From Clonostachys chloroleuca (lineage: Eukaryota > Ascomycota > Sordariomycetes > Hypocreales > Bionectriaceae), in NCBI GenBank assembly GCA_037952775.1, contig JBANAY010000001.1, positions 3,472,001 to 3,536,000 on the forward strand: a DNA stretch of 64,000 nucleotides, read 5' to 3'. Position 1 is the first letter of the stretch. The number at the start of each line of letters is the position of its first letter. Of this stretch, positions 48,201 to 60,894 are shown piece after piece. The notes under the pieces are model-generated. The model was not told where the DNA came from. It saw only the letters and a program-made list of their open reading frames with translations, and made no database searches. The translations under genes were made by a program, and so were the position numbers.

Positions 48201-50339
48201 TCCGCAAGATTGAAGCAGCCAACAAAGCAGGCCGAACAAGTTGGCAATCTGTCTCCGCGCATCGGCGGGTTTGGGGTTTGACACAACAGATATTGGTCAT
48301 CATTTCGAATTGGGCTCCCAGCCATTGGCAACACAAGAATGACGGAGGGTGCCGTCCGGGGGGAAGGGAGGAGATAGCCGCGGATGGCATGTTGTTGTGG
48401 AGGTGGTAGCAGGAAGCTACGAGCAGCTAACTGGATGGCCGCTTGGATGTTCCCTTGCGGTGTTTTTTGTCGCCTATGCTTAGCCTGTAATCACAGGCCA
48501 GAAGACGATGGGAGGCTATCTGCTATAGACCAGGCTGATGGACGGCCTGGCAGCAGGGTGGCGGGTGCGTGTCGCAGGCCTAGGGAATCCCCCCACTCCC
48601 ATCCCACCTCCTCCAGATGTCTCCTGATTTAGGAAGAGCAGCCTCAGACTAGTCAGGTTTGCGGTTAGGAGGTACAGGCCACACAGCTGTTGTATCGTAT
48701 GGTGATCGGAAGACCGCGACCGGACTGCGACACTACTTTGAATGTGGTCCCCTGTTTACTGACTCTGCCGCTCGCCTCCACCCGCTGGACCTGGACCTCT
48801 AGGCTCCTGTCCAGGCTTGGCATCTGTGAGGCGGACGGACTGAACGAGCACATGTACGGATATTGGGCCGGAGTAATGAAAGCCGTAGTGTGGTCTTTCT
48901 TCTCGATGTGTCGCTCTGCCTGCGTGTGTACCTGCACCCGAGGATCCCTCCATTCCGTACAAAAGCGAACCAGTTTCCCTCCACCCCCCAAATCCTCTTG
49001 TTCTTTTTTTCCTCCTCTGCTCTCTCTCCTTCTACATTTACTGCCCTCTCATTTTGCACGACTCGAAAGGACGAGTATACGATACCCTGATAGAAAAGCA
49101 ATTGCCTTGAGGATCCTTTTTTTCTGAGTTGGTAAGTTGCTCCATGCTTGATGACTTCGTTCTTGTTTAGACAGCACATGCCCCCTTGCTTTTCCTGCCT
49201 GTACTGCACTTTTTTGTCTTCACTCTGCCGTGCGCCTGAAGGACGATCTGCCTGCCAACCGACTAGAGGCGTGCTTGCTATAAGAATGAGGGGTAGTGGT
49301 AGTGGGATGCCCACCAACATTCGGGATGAACGGCACCCTTGTCGAGTATGAAGTCAGTCAATACACACCAGCTTGTGACAATCCACCCCGGTGAAGCTGC
49401 GCTGCGCGTTGCACATGCTTCCCTGCCTCCCTAGGCGTCAGCTTGTGAATGGAGCCGGTGCAATTGGCTGCTAAGTGCTGCACTGCATCATGTTGCTTCT
49501 GCATGACGGGCCCCTAGTCTCTAGCGAGCGAGCAGGCATGCTTAGGCGCGCTCTTGGCTGACGGCACGGTGGGGTGCCATTCCAAGCTGCGTGCAATGTG
49601 CTGCATGGGCTGTGTATGGACCTCTGACCGAAGATCTGGTGATGGCTGCACACTGCTCTTCAATTCGGTCCATCAAAAAAGCGCCTTCTTTGAGGCTCCC
49701 GAACTCATTCGCACTCCAAGCGGGCGGGCGGAATTCTGCACGACAGGGCGAGGCGCAAAAAAAAAAAAAAAAAAGAGGACCAAAGAGGGGCAAGCCCTTA
49801 TCTGAGCGAATCCGGAGCCTGGGATTGGTGAGCTTGGTCTGTGGGCAAATGGGGCCGGGCAAACAAGCTCAGACAAGCTCCCTACCCCACACATTGGTTC
49901 ATGTCATGGAAACCACCGGTAGCCGTTCTCGGTGATAGCAGCTCGCTGAGAGCGGGCTTGCTTGCGTACGGGACCTGATCATCCCGCTAGTCACGCACTG
50001 GAGAACCTTTCTGCCAGCGCAGACCTACTCGCCCTGCACTCATTTCCCCTCCTTCAACTTCATCTTGCTTCCATCTTCTTCTTTTCTTCCCACTTGCTTT
50101 ATACACGAGACCCACCGATTCCAAACGACTTGCTCACTAACACATCTTGCTTGGTGTAACAGATCCCAGACAGAGCGGCTGTGCTGCTCTCTTGACTCGC
50201 GCTCATTCTCCTCCCGCACTCGAAAGTCCACCCCGGTGTTCTCGCATAACTGTCCCTCCCCGTGAGACGCCTTCCTCCTTGTCCATACGAACACCCCCTC
50301 CAACCTTTATCTGCAAAGGTTTCTGGAGCCTCGCCTAGC
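45234..50339. other. 5.1 kb divergent intergenic region, APC15 / GLT1
   Basis: No gene is supported. The stretch ends in a pyrimidine-rich zone (48,990-49,060), a probable leader, and an 18-base A run at 49757-49774. A second C/T-rich zone (50,040-50,330) precedes the GLT1 start. Numerous short open frames on both strands show no family features. Confidence 0.5.
49132..50162 (+). other. Putative 1 kb intron in the GLT1 5' leader
   Basis: A consensus donor GTAAGT begins at 49132, just after a pyrimidine-rich stretch that looks like a transcription start region. A branch-like CACTAAC at about 50134 and an acceptor AACAG ending at 50162 lie 178 bases before the GLT1 start codon. If used, they remove 1,031 nt from the leader. 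The sites are visible, but the joining is inferred; a donor near 49827 is an alternative. Confidence 0.3.
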
Positions 50340-53300
50340 ATGGGCCTGACTGAGGATTTCGACGACCGAAAAATTCACCTTGAGGCTCAACAGGAGGAAT
50401 ACCACCCCTTCGAGTACCACTCCGACAACAATGACTCGTGGGCTGGGGCTCTCCCCCAAAGCAGGGTCTCTATGACCCCTCTTTGGAGAAGGATGCCTGC
50501 GGTGTAGGATTCACTTGGTGAGTAGGACCCCTCTTGAACTTTCGATACGGCGAATGACGATGGCTAACAAACCTCGCACAATAGTCACATCAAGGGCAAG
50601 GCCAGCCACAAAATTGTCAGCGATGCGCGAAACCTCCTCTGCAACATGACCCACCGTGGCGCTGTGGGATCTGATGCTCGTGATGGTGACGGCGCTGGTG
50701 TCATGACCTCCATTCCTCACCGGTTCTTCATCAAGAACTTTGAGAAGGAGGAGGATGTTAAGTTACCTCCCCTGGGACAGTACGCCGTGGGTAACTTGTT
50801 TTTCAAGCCCGACGAGGAGACTCTGGAGGAATCCAAAAGGCAACTGGAAGATGTTGCTGAGTCGTTAGGCCTGAGAGTCCTGGGATGGCGACGACCCCCC
50901 GTCGATTCAAGCCTGCTTGGCCCTGCTGCCAAGTCGCGTGAACCCATCATTGCTCAGCCCTTTGTCGTGCTGACTTCTGCATATGGCGCCGGAAATGCTC
51001 CCGAAGTTACCGACCCAGAAAAGTTCGATGACCGCCACTTCGAACGCCAGCTTTACGTTCTTCGCAAGCGTGCTTCTCACACCATTGGTCTTCAGAACTG
51101 GTTCTACATTTGCTCTCTCTCAAACAAAAACATCGTCTACAAGGGTCAGCTTGCACCCGTCCAGGTGTACTCTTACTACCACGATTTGGTGAACGCAGAC
51201 TACGAAGCCCATTTCGCTCTTGTCCACTCTCGTTTCTCCACCAATACGTTCCCTTCGTGGGACAGAGCGCAACCCCTTCGATGGGCTGCTCACAACGGAG
51301 AGATCAACACATTGAGAGGCAACAAGAATTGGATGCGCGCTCGTGAGGGTGTCATGAACTCGGATGTTTTCGGCGATGAGCTTGAGGCGCTTTATCCCAT
51401 TGTCGAGGATGGAGGCTCTGACTCCGCGGCTTTCGACAACGTCTTGGAGCTCCTGACCATCAACGGTGTTCTTTCCTTGCCTGAAGCTGTCATGCTCATG
51501 GTGCCCGAGGCTTGGCAAGGAAACGAGCTCATGGACCCCAAGAAGGCTGCTTTCTACGAGTGGGCCGCTTGCCAGATGGAGCCTTGGGATGGACCTGCGC
51601 TGTTCACCTTTGCCGACGGCCGTTACTGCGGTGCTAATTTGGATCGAAATGGTCTCCGACCATGCCGATTTTATGTCATGGATGACGATCGTATTATCTG
51701 TGCCTCCGAAGTCGGTACCATCCCCGTTGAGCCTGAGAGGGTCATTCAAAAGGGTCGTCTTCAGCCTGGTCGCATGCTTCTGGTAGACACACAAGCTGGT
51801 CGCATTATCGATGACAAGGAGCTCAAGGAAGCTGTCGCCCGCCGACAAGACTTCCGCACTTGGCTCGACCGTGAGCTACTCAGCATGCCCAAGGTCCTCG
51901 AGGCTTTTGAAAAAACCTTTGACCTGGAGCCCAAGCTAGATGACGTTCTTCTTCAGGAGGACACTCTTCTCCATGCTTTTGGATACACCCACGAACAGGT
52001 GAGCTTGCTACTCGCACCTATGGCTGCCGATGAGAAGGAAGCTTTGGGTTCCATGGGTAATGACGGTCCTCTGGCCTGTCTTACTCAAGCTCCAAGGCTC
52101 TTGTATGACTACTTCCGACAGCTCTTTGCCCAGGTTACCAATCCTCCTATCGATCCTATCAGAGAGTCGATTGTTATGTCCCTGGAGTGTTATGTTGGTC
52201 CCCAAGGAAACTTGCTTGAGATGGACGCATCCCAGTGTGGCCGCCTCCATATCCCTAGCCCCGTCTTGTCGATCCCTGAGTTTAACACTCTGAAGCACAT
52301 GTCCACCAAGTATCCCGACTGGACTGTCAAGACCATTGATCTGACCTTCCCAAAGAACCAGGGTGTTCAGGGCTACCTGAAGCACCTTGATGAGATCTGT
52401 GATGAGGCTACCGCTGCCATTGAAGCCCGTGATCGCATTATCGTTCTGTCGGACCGGAACACCTCCGCTGACCGTGTTGCTGTTTCGGCTGTCCTTGCCT
52501 CTGGAATGGTCCATCACCATCTCGTCAGCAACAAGTGGCGATCCTTGGCTGCTCTCGTTGTCGAGACTGCTGAAGCTCGTGAAGTCCATCACATGTGTGT
52601 ACTCCTCGGATACGGTGCTGATGCCGTCAACCCCTACCTTGCCATGGAGTGTATTCTCAAGCTTAACCGTGAGGGGCTCATTAAGAAGAAGCTCACCGAT
52701 GATGCTCTTATCCGTAACTACAAGCACTCGTGTGACGGTGGTATCCTCAAGGTCATGAGTAAGATGGGTATCTCGACTCTCGCTTCGTACAAGGGTGCTC
52801 AGATTTTCGAGGCCCTTGGTCTTGATGAGACTGTCGTCGAGCGATGCTTCAAGGGAACTGCATCGCGTATCCAAGGTATGACCTTTGAACTTATTGCCGA
52901 AGACGGTTTCCGTTTCCATGAGCGTGGCTTCCCATCCCGATCCACTGTCGGAATCAAGGCACTCCCCGAGTCTGGCGAGTACCACTGGCGTGACGGAGGT
53001 GAGCCTCACGTCAACGACCCTACTTCCATTGCGAATATCCAAGATGCTGTCCGCAACAAAAACGACAAGTCGTATGAAGCTTATTCACGATCTGAGTATG
53101 AACAAATCAAGTCATGCACTCTTCGTGGATTGCTGGACTTCAAGTTTGAAGATTGCAAGCCCATTCCTATTGATCAAGTCGAGCCATGGACTGAGATTGT
53201 CCGCCGATTCTGCACGGGTGCTATGTCCTATGGTTCCATCTCGATGGAATCCCACTCCACTCTGGCTGTAGCTATGAATAGATTGGGCGGTAAATCTAAC

Positions 53301-56300
53301 ACCGGTGAGGGTGGTGAAGATCCCGAGCGATCCCACCGCATGGATAACGGCGATACAATGCGATCTGCCATCAAGCAGATTGCCTCTGGCCGCTTCGGTG
53401 TTACATCCGCTTACCTGGCAGATTCCGATGAGCTCCAAATCAAGATGGCCCAGGGCGCAAAGCCTGGTGAGGGTGGTGAGCTTCCCGGCCACAAGGTGTC
53501 GAAGTCTATTGCCCGCACTCGTCACTCGACTCCTGGTGTGGGTCTCATCTCACCCCCACCCCATCACGACATTTACTCCATTGAGGATTTGAAGCAGCTC
53601 ATTTATGACCTGAAGTGCTCGGGACCCCGTTCCCGAGTTTCAGTCAAGCTTGTGTCTGAGGTTGGTGTTGGTATCGTGGCCTCCGGTGTCGCCAAGGCTA
53701 AGGCTGACCACATCCTCATTTCCGGCCACGATGGTGGTACCGGTGCCTCCCGCTGGACTGGTATCAAGTATGCCGGTCTTCCTTGGGAATTGGGTCTTGC
53801 TGAGACTCATCAGACCCTTGTTCTCAACGATCTTCGTGGTCGTGTGGTTGTGCAGACTGATGGGCAGTTGAAGACCGGTCGTGATGTTGCCATCGCCTGT
53901 CTGCTTGGAGCCGAAGAATGGGGTTTCGCAACAACTCCCTTGATTGCCATGGGCTGCATCTTCATGAGAAAGTGCCACTTGAACACCTGCCCAGTTGGTA
54001 TTGCGACTCAAGACCCTGAGCTGCGAAAGAAGTTCAACGGTACACCCGAGCACGTTATCAACTTCTTCTACTATGTTGCAAACGAGCTTCGTGCTATCAT
54101 GGCTCAGCTTGGTTTCCGCACTATCAACGAAATGGTTGGCCATGTTGAGGTTCTCAAGGTTCGCGATGATCTGCGCACCAATAAGACCCGGAACATCGAC
54201 CTCTCCCTTCTGCTTACTCCGGCCCACAAGCTCCGCCCTGGAGTTGCTACCTTCAATGTCCGCAAGCAGGACCACAAGCTTTATGTCCGCCTGGACAACA
54301 AGCTGATTTCCGAGGCCGAGTTGACTTTGGACAAGGGTCTGCCGTCTCGCATTGAGTGTGACATTGTCAACACCGATCGAGCAATGGGTACCTCCCTTTC
54401 ATACCAGATCTCGAAGCGATATGGAGAAAACGGCCTGCCTTTGGATACCGTTCATGTTAACATAAAGGGTTCCGCTGGTCAGTCCTTCGGTGCTTTTCTG
54501 GCTCCTGGTGTTACCTTGGAGCTTGAAGGTGACGCCAACGACTACGTTGGCAAGGGTCTTTCGGGTGGTCGTCTGATCATCTACCCCCTCGCTCTGCCGT
54601 TTTCAAGGCAGAGGAGAATATCCTCATCGGTAACGTGTGCTTGTACGGTGCTACTACCGGTACTTGCTTCTTCCGTGGTGTTGCGGCCGAGCGTTTCGCA
54701 GTCCGAAACTCGGGTGCCACCGCGGTTGTTGAAGGTGTTGGTGACCACGGTTGTGAGTACATGACTGGTGGTCGTGTTCTTATCCTTGGATCTACGGGTC
54801 GCAACTTCGCTGCTGGTATGTCTGGTGGTATTGCCTACGTCTTGGATGTCAACCAGGACTTCCACTCTAAGCTGAACACGGAAATGGTTGAGGCTGGCCC
54901 GCTGGAGGACCCTACTGAGATCGGCTTCGTTCGAGGCCTCATTGAGGATCACCATCATTACACTGGATCCGAGCTCGCTGCCCGAATCCTTCTCGACTTC
55001 CACCGCGCTCTGTCTAGATTCGTCAAGGTTCTTCCTGTGGACTACAAGCGTGTGTTGGCAGAAGAAGCTGCCAAGGCTCTCGAGGCTAGGCGGGCAGAGT
55101 ACAATCTGCCTATTGTGTCTGGTCTGCATGCCAAGAAGGAGGAGAAGGCTGCTAAGCTCCAAGATCTCGAGGAGGCAGTTGGCGACAATGCTGCTGAGAA
55201 GAAGAGGGCTCTGGTTCTTGACAAGACAAAGGGTTTCATGAAGTACGCCCGTCGCACTGAGAAGTACCGCTCTGCCTCCACCAGAACCAAGGACTGGGCG
55301 GAAATCAGCTCTCGCCTTAATGAGGATGAGTTGAAGTACCAGTCTGCACGCTGCATGGACTGCGGTGTTCCTTTCTGCCAATCTGAGACTGGTTGCCCCA
55401 TCTCTAACATTATTCCCAAGTGGAATGAATTGGTCTTCCAAGTGAGTATCTTTATATCCTATTAGACCCAAAGGTCGCGTATCAATGCATTGTCTTGTGA
55501 CTACCTTCTTATCTACTTATTTGCTGACTTGCTGCCCCTAGAATCAATGGAAGGATGCTCTTAACCGTCTTCTCATGACCAACAACTTCCCCGAATTCAC
55601 TGGACGAGTATGCCCGGCCCCTTGCGAGGGTGCCTGCGTACTCGGCATCAACGAAGACCCTGTCGGTATCAAGTCTATTGAGTGCGCCATTATCGATCGC
55701 GGTTTCGAGATGGGTTGGATGGTCCCCCGCCCCCTCAAGTTCGCACGGGCAAGACCATTGCCATCATTGGTTCCGGCCCCTCAGGATTGGCTTGTGCTGA
55801 TCAACTCAACCGGGCTGGTCACCTAGTGACCGTGTACGAGCGCGCTGATCGCCTTGGTGGTCTACTCATGTACGGTATCCCCAACATGAAGTTGGACAAG
55901 CGCATTGTCAAGCGCCGAACTGACTTCATGGCCGCCGAGGGTATCAACTTTGTCACCGGTGTTGCTATCGGTGAGGAGGGCAACCCCTCTCTTGCTGATC
56001 TCCGAAGCAGCAACGATGCCGTTGTTATCGCTACTGGTGCCACTGTCGCTCGAGACTTACCCATCAAGGGCCGTGACTTGAATGGCATCCACTTCGCCAT
56101 GGAGTTCTTGCACAAGAACACGAAGTCCCTCTTGGACTCTGAGCTCGCCGACGATGCCTACATCTCTGCCAAGGACAAGCACGTCGTTGTTATTGGAGGT
56201 GGTGACACCGGAAACGATTGCATTGGTACCTCTGTTCGCCATGGTGCCAAGTCAGTGACCAACTTTGAGCTTCTCCCTCAGCCTCCGCCGGAGCGTGCTC

Positions 56301-56905
56301 GTGACAACCCTTGGCCTCAGTGGCCCCGGATCTACCGTGTTGACTACGGCCACACCGAGGTTCGCCAGCACACTGGAAAGGATCCTCGTGAGTACTGCAT
56401 CATGTCCGAGGAGTTTGTTGACGATGGAAGCGGCAATGTCAAGGGTATCAGTACTATCCGCGTCGAGTGGACTCGCTCCGCCACTGGAGGTTGGGACATG
56501 AAGAAGGTCGAAGGATCTCAGCAGTTCTTCCCGGCTGATCTCGTCTTCCTGTCCATGGGCTTCCTTGGACCTGAGGCTCGCGTCCTTGGCGATGAAATTG
56601 AAAAGGATGCTCGCAAGAACATCAAGACTGCCCCCGGCAAGTATGCGACAAACCTGCCTGGTGTGTTTGCCGCTGGTGACGCTCGTCGCGGACAATCCCT
56701 CATTGTCTGGTATGTATTATCCTCTACTGCTGTCTGTTTTCGAACTACTACTAACTCACTGCGTGTTAGGGGTATCAATGAGGGTCGTCAAGCCGCCCGT
56801 GAAGTGGACCTGTTCCTTGAGAAGTGCACCAGTCTGCCTGTCACTGGAGGTATCGTCAAGCGCACTGCCCAGGAACTCTTCACCCAGATTGATGTCCAGG
56901 CTTGA
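50340..56905 (+). CDS. GLT1: Glutamate synthase (NADH type), full length but frame-broken at three homopolymers
   Basis: Exons 50340-50517, 50585-55441, 55542-56709 and 56770-56905 join to a protein of about 2113 residues if three single missing bases are allowed for. After MGLTED and LPQ, the glutaminase nucleophile is the Cys of KDACGVGFT (about residue 53). Later come [16 protein letters not shown], the FMN/ferredoxin-type synthase part ([34 protein letters not shown]) and the 3Fe-4S cysteines in [15 protein letters not shown]. The GXGXG domain follows ([11 protein letters not shown]). The small-subunit part has [33 protein letters not shown] and [10 protein letters not shown]. The enzyme makes two glutamates from glutamine and 2-oxoglutarate using NADH. 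Length and order match yeast Glt1. The breaks lie at about 50458-50461, 54584-54588 and 55730-55734. Elsewhere the frame is clean, so I annotate a gene rather than a pseudogene. Confidence 0.95.
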
Positions 56906-58456
56906 TTGCATGATTATTGAGGGAGTTGTATTTTTCAAGAACCCCAGGTACATGGGAATCTTGGATTCTGCCTATCTAATGACTTTATTTGTTCACGATT
57001 CTACTTCTAGTCTACTCCCGGCTATTTGATGACAATTTTCTTTCCTCGTCTTTTTTGCAATGGGGCAAAAATTGGGTCTCGGGACGAATTCGATACCATA
57101 GAAATTGGACATTGGGGTAGCTGGCTGGTATTTTTTTTTTCTTTATGGGACGTGTAGCAGGCGTTCGTTTCCGCCAATGGCTTTTCACTGGAATTAACGG
57201 AGGCTTGTTAATTTGATGTATTGGACGGATAAAAATGTATACATATTTACTTCATTGAATCCAGAGGATTGCAACTACAGGAAATATCCACCACCACTGC
57301 TCGTGTTGTGCTATGAATCGCTGTCTTGAGTGAAGTTGAAACAGAATATATTGACAATGATTATTTGATTGTCTTAAAATTCAATTATTGGGTAGGGTGT
57401 TCCGAGGTAAGGTCGGCACCATGTTTCAGGACTGTTGACGAAGGAACGGCTGTCTCAGTATCACGAGCAGTCCTTCCATTTCTCAACTCATTGGGTTCAA
57501 TAGTCTGCGTAATTTCTACCAAGCAAGTGGATGAGGGGAGATATCTGATGGAAGAGCCGTTATGAACAAACCACTTTCTACGATGAAAAGAAAAATCTAG
57601 TACTATAAAACGAAACTAAGTATTAATATATACTAAATCATCTCTCAGTATGTATTTTTGGTCCTCAATAATCTGTTAATACTGGTTGGTTGTAGACTCG
57701 AAAATAAGCAGCTCATTGTTTGAGTGTTTCAGTCTCAATGCCACCCTGTTGCTCGGAGCTAATTTTGTCGAGCTAGTCGAGGTCCAGAGCTGAGAGCAAT
57801 GTCCCTCTTGTTCTAAACTTCTTCTCCCTCTACAATCCAAAGAAGGCTCTAAGGCACGTGCAAATGTTCGGCCGTTCATAGGATCATTCCATTGGAGCTA
57901 AGGTATCCACCTGTCCATACTTGAGCTCTGGATGCCGGTGAAGTGGAGTTGGCCGTCGCCCTTGACAAGCCGGCGGGGCACTAACATGATGCATCGTCAT
58001 AGTGCACGTAGCGTCTTGCTGCACTGTCCTGCCTACCTCGGGGTGAACTTTTGGTATTGGCGGCTGAGGCATGCGATGCCAGTTTCGAGCGCCAATTTCC
58101 ATGTGCATGTAAATGAACACCCTCCGACTGCGATTGATGTTCCTAGGCGACATCTTACCTGCATCAATACAACGGATTGCACGCCTCTTGGTCATTCTAC
58201 GTCAGGCAAGCAGGCCCCGGCTAGTCGCGTCTAGCCTTGATCTGGGCGATACCGATTTCCACTTTTAGCTTAGCATCACAGTGCCGAATGTTTTTGCTCC
58301 TAGGCGCAGCCTCGTCGGGCCTCGTCCATTTCAATCAACCTAAACGCGGCAGAAAGGGAGACCTGAACACCATCGTGCCTTTCTCTCTCTCCTCTCCTCC
58401 CCGACTTGGCTGTTGCTCGATCGTACCGCCCTCGTCACCGGTAGATTCAGTTCACG
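56906..58456. other. Intergenic region, GLT1 / VTC
   Basis: This 1.55 kb is AT-rich in its first 900 bases (GLT1 3' UTR and beyond) and C/T-rich in the last 150, before the VTC start. No gene or repeat is supported. Confidence 0.55.
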
Positions 58457-60894
58457 ATGCGATTCGGAAGCACCCTCCGCCAGTCGATTTATGCGCCATG
58501 GAAGGAGAAGTACATTGACTACAGCAAGCTCAAGGTTTTGCTCCGCGAGGACCGCCATGACAAGGAGAACAAGCCATGGACCGAAGACGACGAGAACCGA
58601 TTCTGCGATGAAATATTCAACGTCCAGCTGGAGAAAGTTGCCCAGTTCCAGCAGCAAAAGTTTGACGCGCTGAAGCAGCGAGTCGACGGCCTCTTCGAGA
58701 AGCTCAAAGAGCTAGCTCCCGTAGCAGGGGACAATGCTGCGTCGGCCGGCATCTCTTCCTCCCGCCTCAAGGACCTCGAGACTGAGCTAGACGAGATCCT
58801 CAAGGAGGTCATGGAGCTCAAGAAGTTCAGCAATGTCAACTACACTGGGTTCCTCAAGATCATCAAGAAACATGATCGCAAGAGAGGTGACAGGTACAGG
58901 GTCCGTCCTATGATGCAGCTGAGCCTTTCCCAGCGGCCCTTCAACTCCGAGCAGGGATACGAGTCTCTTCTGAACAAGATGTCTCTCATGTACTTTGCTA
59001 TCCGCCAGCAGCTCGAGGAACACGAGCCCATTCCCAAGGACTTAGACACCCAAGGCGAGACACACAATGGAGAGAGATATACTGCGCAAAAGTGTTAGTA
59101 TGGCCCAATCTATCGCCTAATTGGGTGTATTTATCCTTCGATTTTGCTAATAAAAATGTTTCCTACTAGTCTGGGTGCACCCTGATAACCTGCTCGAGGT
59201 CAAGGCCTCGATTCTTAGACATCTCCCAGCTCTCATCTACAGCGAGCAGGCCTCTAGGGAGCTCGATTCTAATGACTCTCCCGCGACGACATCTCTGTAT
59301 TTCGACAACCAGGATTTCGAGCTGTATAAGGAAAAGGTAGATCGACAGTCTGAGCCGTCATCCCTTCGCCTTCGTTGGTATGGCCAGCTGAGCCAACGGC
59401 CAGAGATCCTCATGGAGTTGAAGAAGATCAATGCCAATGGCACTAGTGAAGAGTCCAAATTCTCTATCAAGTCTAAATGGGTGAAGCCCTTCCTCGATGG
59501 TGAGTATGAGATGGAGAAGACTGTACAGAAGATGGAACGTCAAGGCATTCCAGAGAGCGAGATCGAGGACTTCAAGACAACCGTCGGTAAGATGCGAAGT
59601 TTCTTGCAAGAGAAGAAGCTCTCACCTGTGCTGAGGGCTAACTACGTCCGAACGGCCTTCCAGAGGCCTGCGGATGATCGTATTCGAATTTCCCTCGACA
59701 GCGACCTTGCTTTCATTCGTGAGGATACGCTTGATAGGGACCGTCCTTGTCGTAACCCCGACGACTGGCACCGCACTGATATTGACGACAGCAATATGGG
59801 CTATCCGTTCAAGAACATCAATCAGAGCGAAGTAAATAAATTTCCTTACGCCGTGCTTGAGATCAAGCTCAAGGACAATGGCTTCAAGAAACAGCCTGTA
59901 TGGATCGATGACCTTGTGTCCTCCCACTTGGTCCACCCTGTTCCACGATTTTCCAAGTTTGTCCATGGTGTGGCCTCCCTCTTTGAGGATTACGTCAACA
60001 CTCTGCCTTTCTGGCTGGGCGACTTGGAAACCGACATCCGCAAGGATCCCGAGAAGACTTTGAAGAGGAGGAACAGCGTCGTGCTCAGCGGGCGGACGAT
60101 GCCATGGCTGTTGGCAGTCTGATGGGTGGGAAGTCAGGATCGTACAAGGCTGGAAAGAGCTCTCCTATCGCAAAGTCATATCTTGCCGAACGGGCGGCGG
60201 CTGATAAGCGCCAATCCATGCAGTCTGTGCAATCCGTTGCCAAAAGCAAGAGAAGCAGTTTCCAGCCAACCATCGACGAAGTCGGCGAGTCAAGCTTCAG
60301 CAATCAGCAACAAAGCTATGGGACCTTGTCGTCTGTTGTTCCTAGCTTTTCTCTGTCCAAGTATGCCAAGTCTCAAAGAATCCGCGAAGCTCAGCTCCCT
60401 GAAGGAGTCGTTGAGCCTGCGGAATGGATCAAGAATGCTGGAGAGCTCAAGATTGAACCCAAGGTCTGGTTGGCGAACGAGCGAACCTTTCTCAAGTGGC
60501 AGCATATATGCATTCTTCAGGGCACTGTGGCCCTCGCCCTGTACACGGCTGCGGGTGAAGATTTGGTTGCTGAAGTCATGGGAGTCGTCTATATTCTGAT
60601 TGCTGCCTTTGCCGGAGCCTGGGGCTACTGGATGCTGCACACCCGCCGAATCATGATTATGGAGCGTAGCGGCAAGGATTTTGACAATATGGTTGGCCCT
60701 ATTGTCATAAGTATCGCACTTATGGTCGCCCTAATTATCAATTTCTTCTTTGCGGTAAGTTATCTTGACTTCAGCTGGATGTACGAAGTATGAACTAACT
60801 GGTCCTCTTCAAATAACAGTATCAGAAAGCGTTCGACCGTTCCCACGGTGGCCATTCGAACCAAACTATTGCCATCGTCGACGAGCTCCTCTGA
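58457..60894 (+). CDS. VTC4: Vacuolar transporter chaperone subunit (SPX, polyphosphate polymerase, VTC transmembrane), frame-broken once
   Basis: Exons 58457-59093, 59170-60754 and 60820-60894 join to about 765 residues if one missing T in the run at 60059-60061 is allowed. An N-terminal SPX domain (MRFGSTLRQSIYAPWKEKYI, YTGFLKIIKKHDRKRGD) binds inositol pyrophosphates. The central tunnel domain follows (KFWVHPDNLLEVKASILRHL, SSLRLRWYGQ, NYVRTAFQRPADDRIRISLD, YAVLEIKL, RFSKFVHGVASLF). A VTC1-like domain with three hydrophobic helices (EPKVWLANERTFLKWQHICI onward) ends it. The complex makes polyphosphate from ATP and moves it into the vacuole. The basic residues lining the yeast Vtc4 tunnel appear to be kept, which favours the catalytic Vtc4 type; the SPX half looks more like Vtc2/Vtc3, so the symbol is provisional. 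The break falls in the linker before the transmembrane part and would otherwise end the protein after MPWLLAV. Confidence 0.92.

Noticed and set aside
52008..53042. 344-codon open frame antisense to GLT1
   Set aside because: Strong codon bias in GLT1 leaves the opposite strand open; the translation mirrors the gene and has no independent features.
54581..55471. 296-codon open frame antisense to GLT1
   Set aside because: Same shadow effect as the other antisense frame; it also spans one of the homopolymer breaks without any break of its own, so it carries no coding information.
50340..60894. Explaining the GLT1 and VTC frame breaks as extra introns
   Set aside because: Each break lies inside a conserved motif with no spare sequence to remove and no splice sites nearby; a single missing base explains every case.
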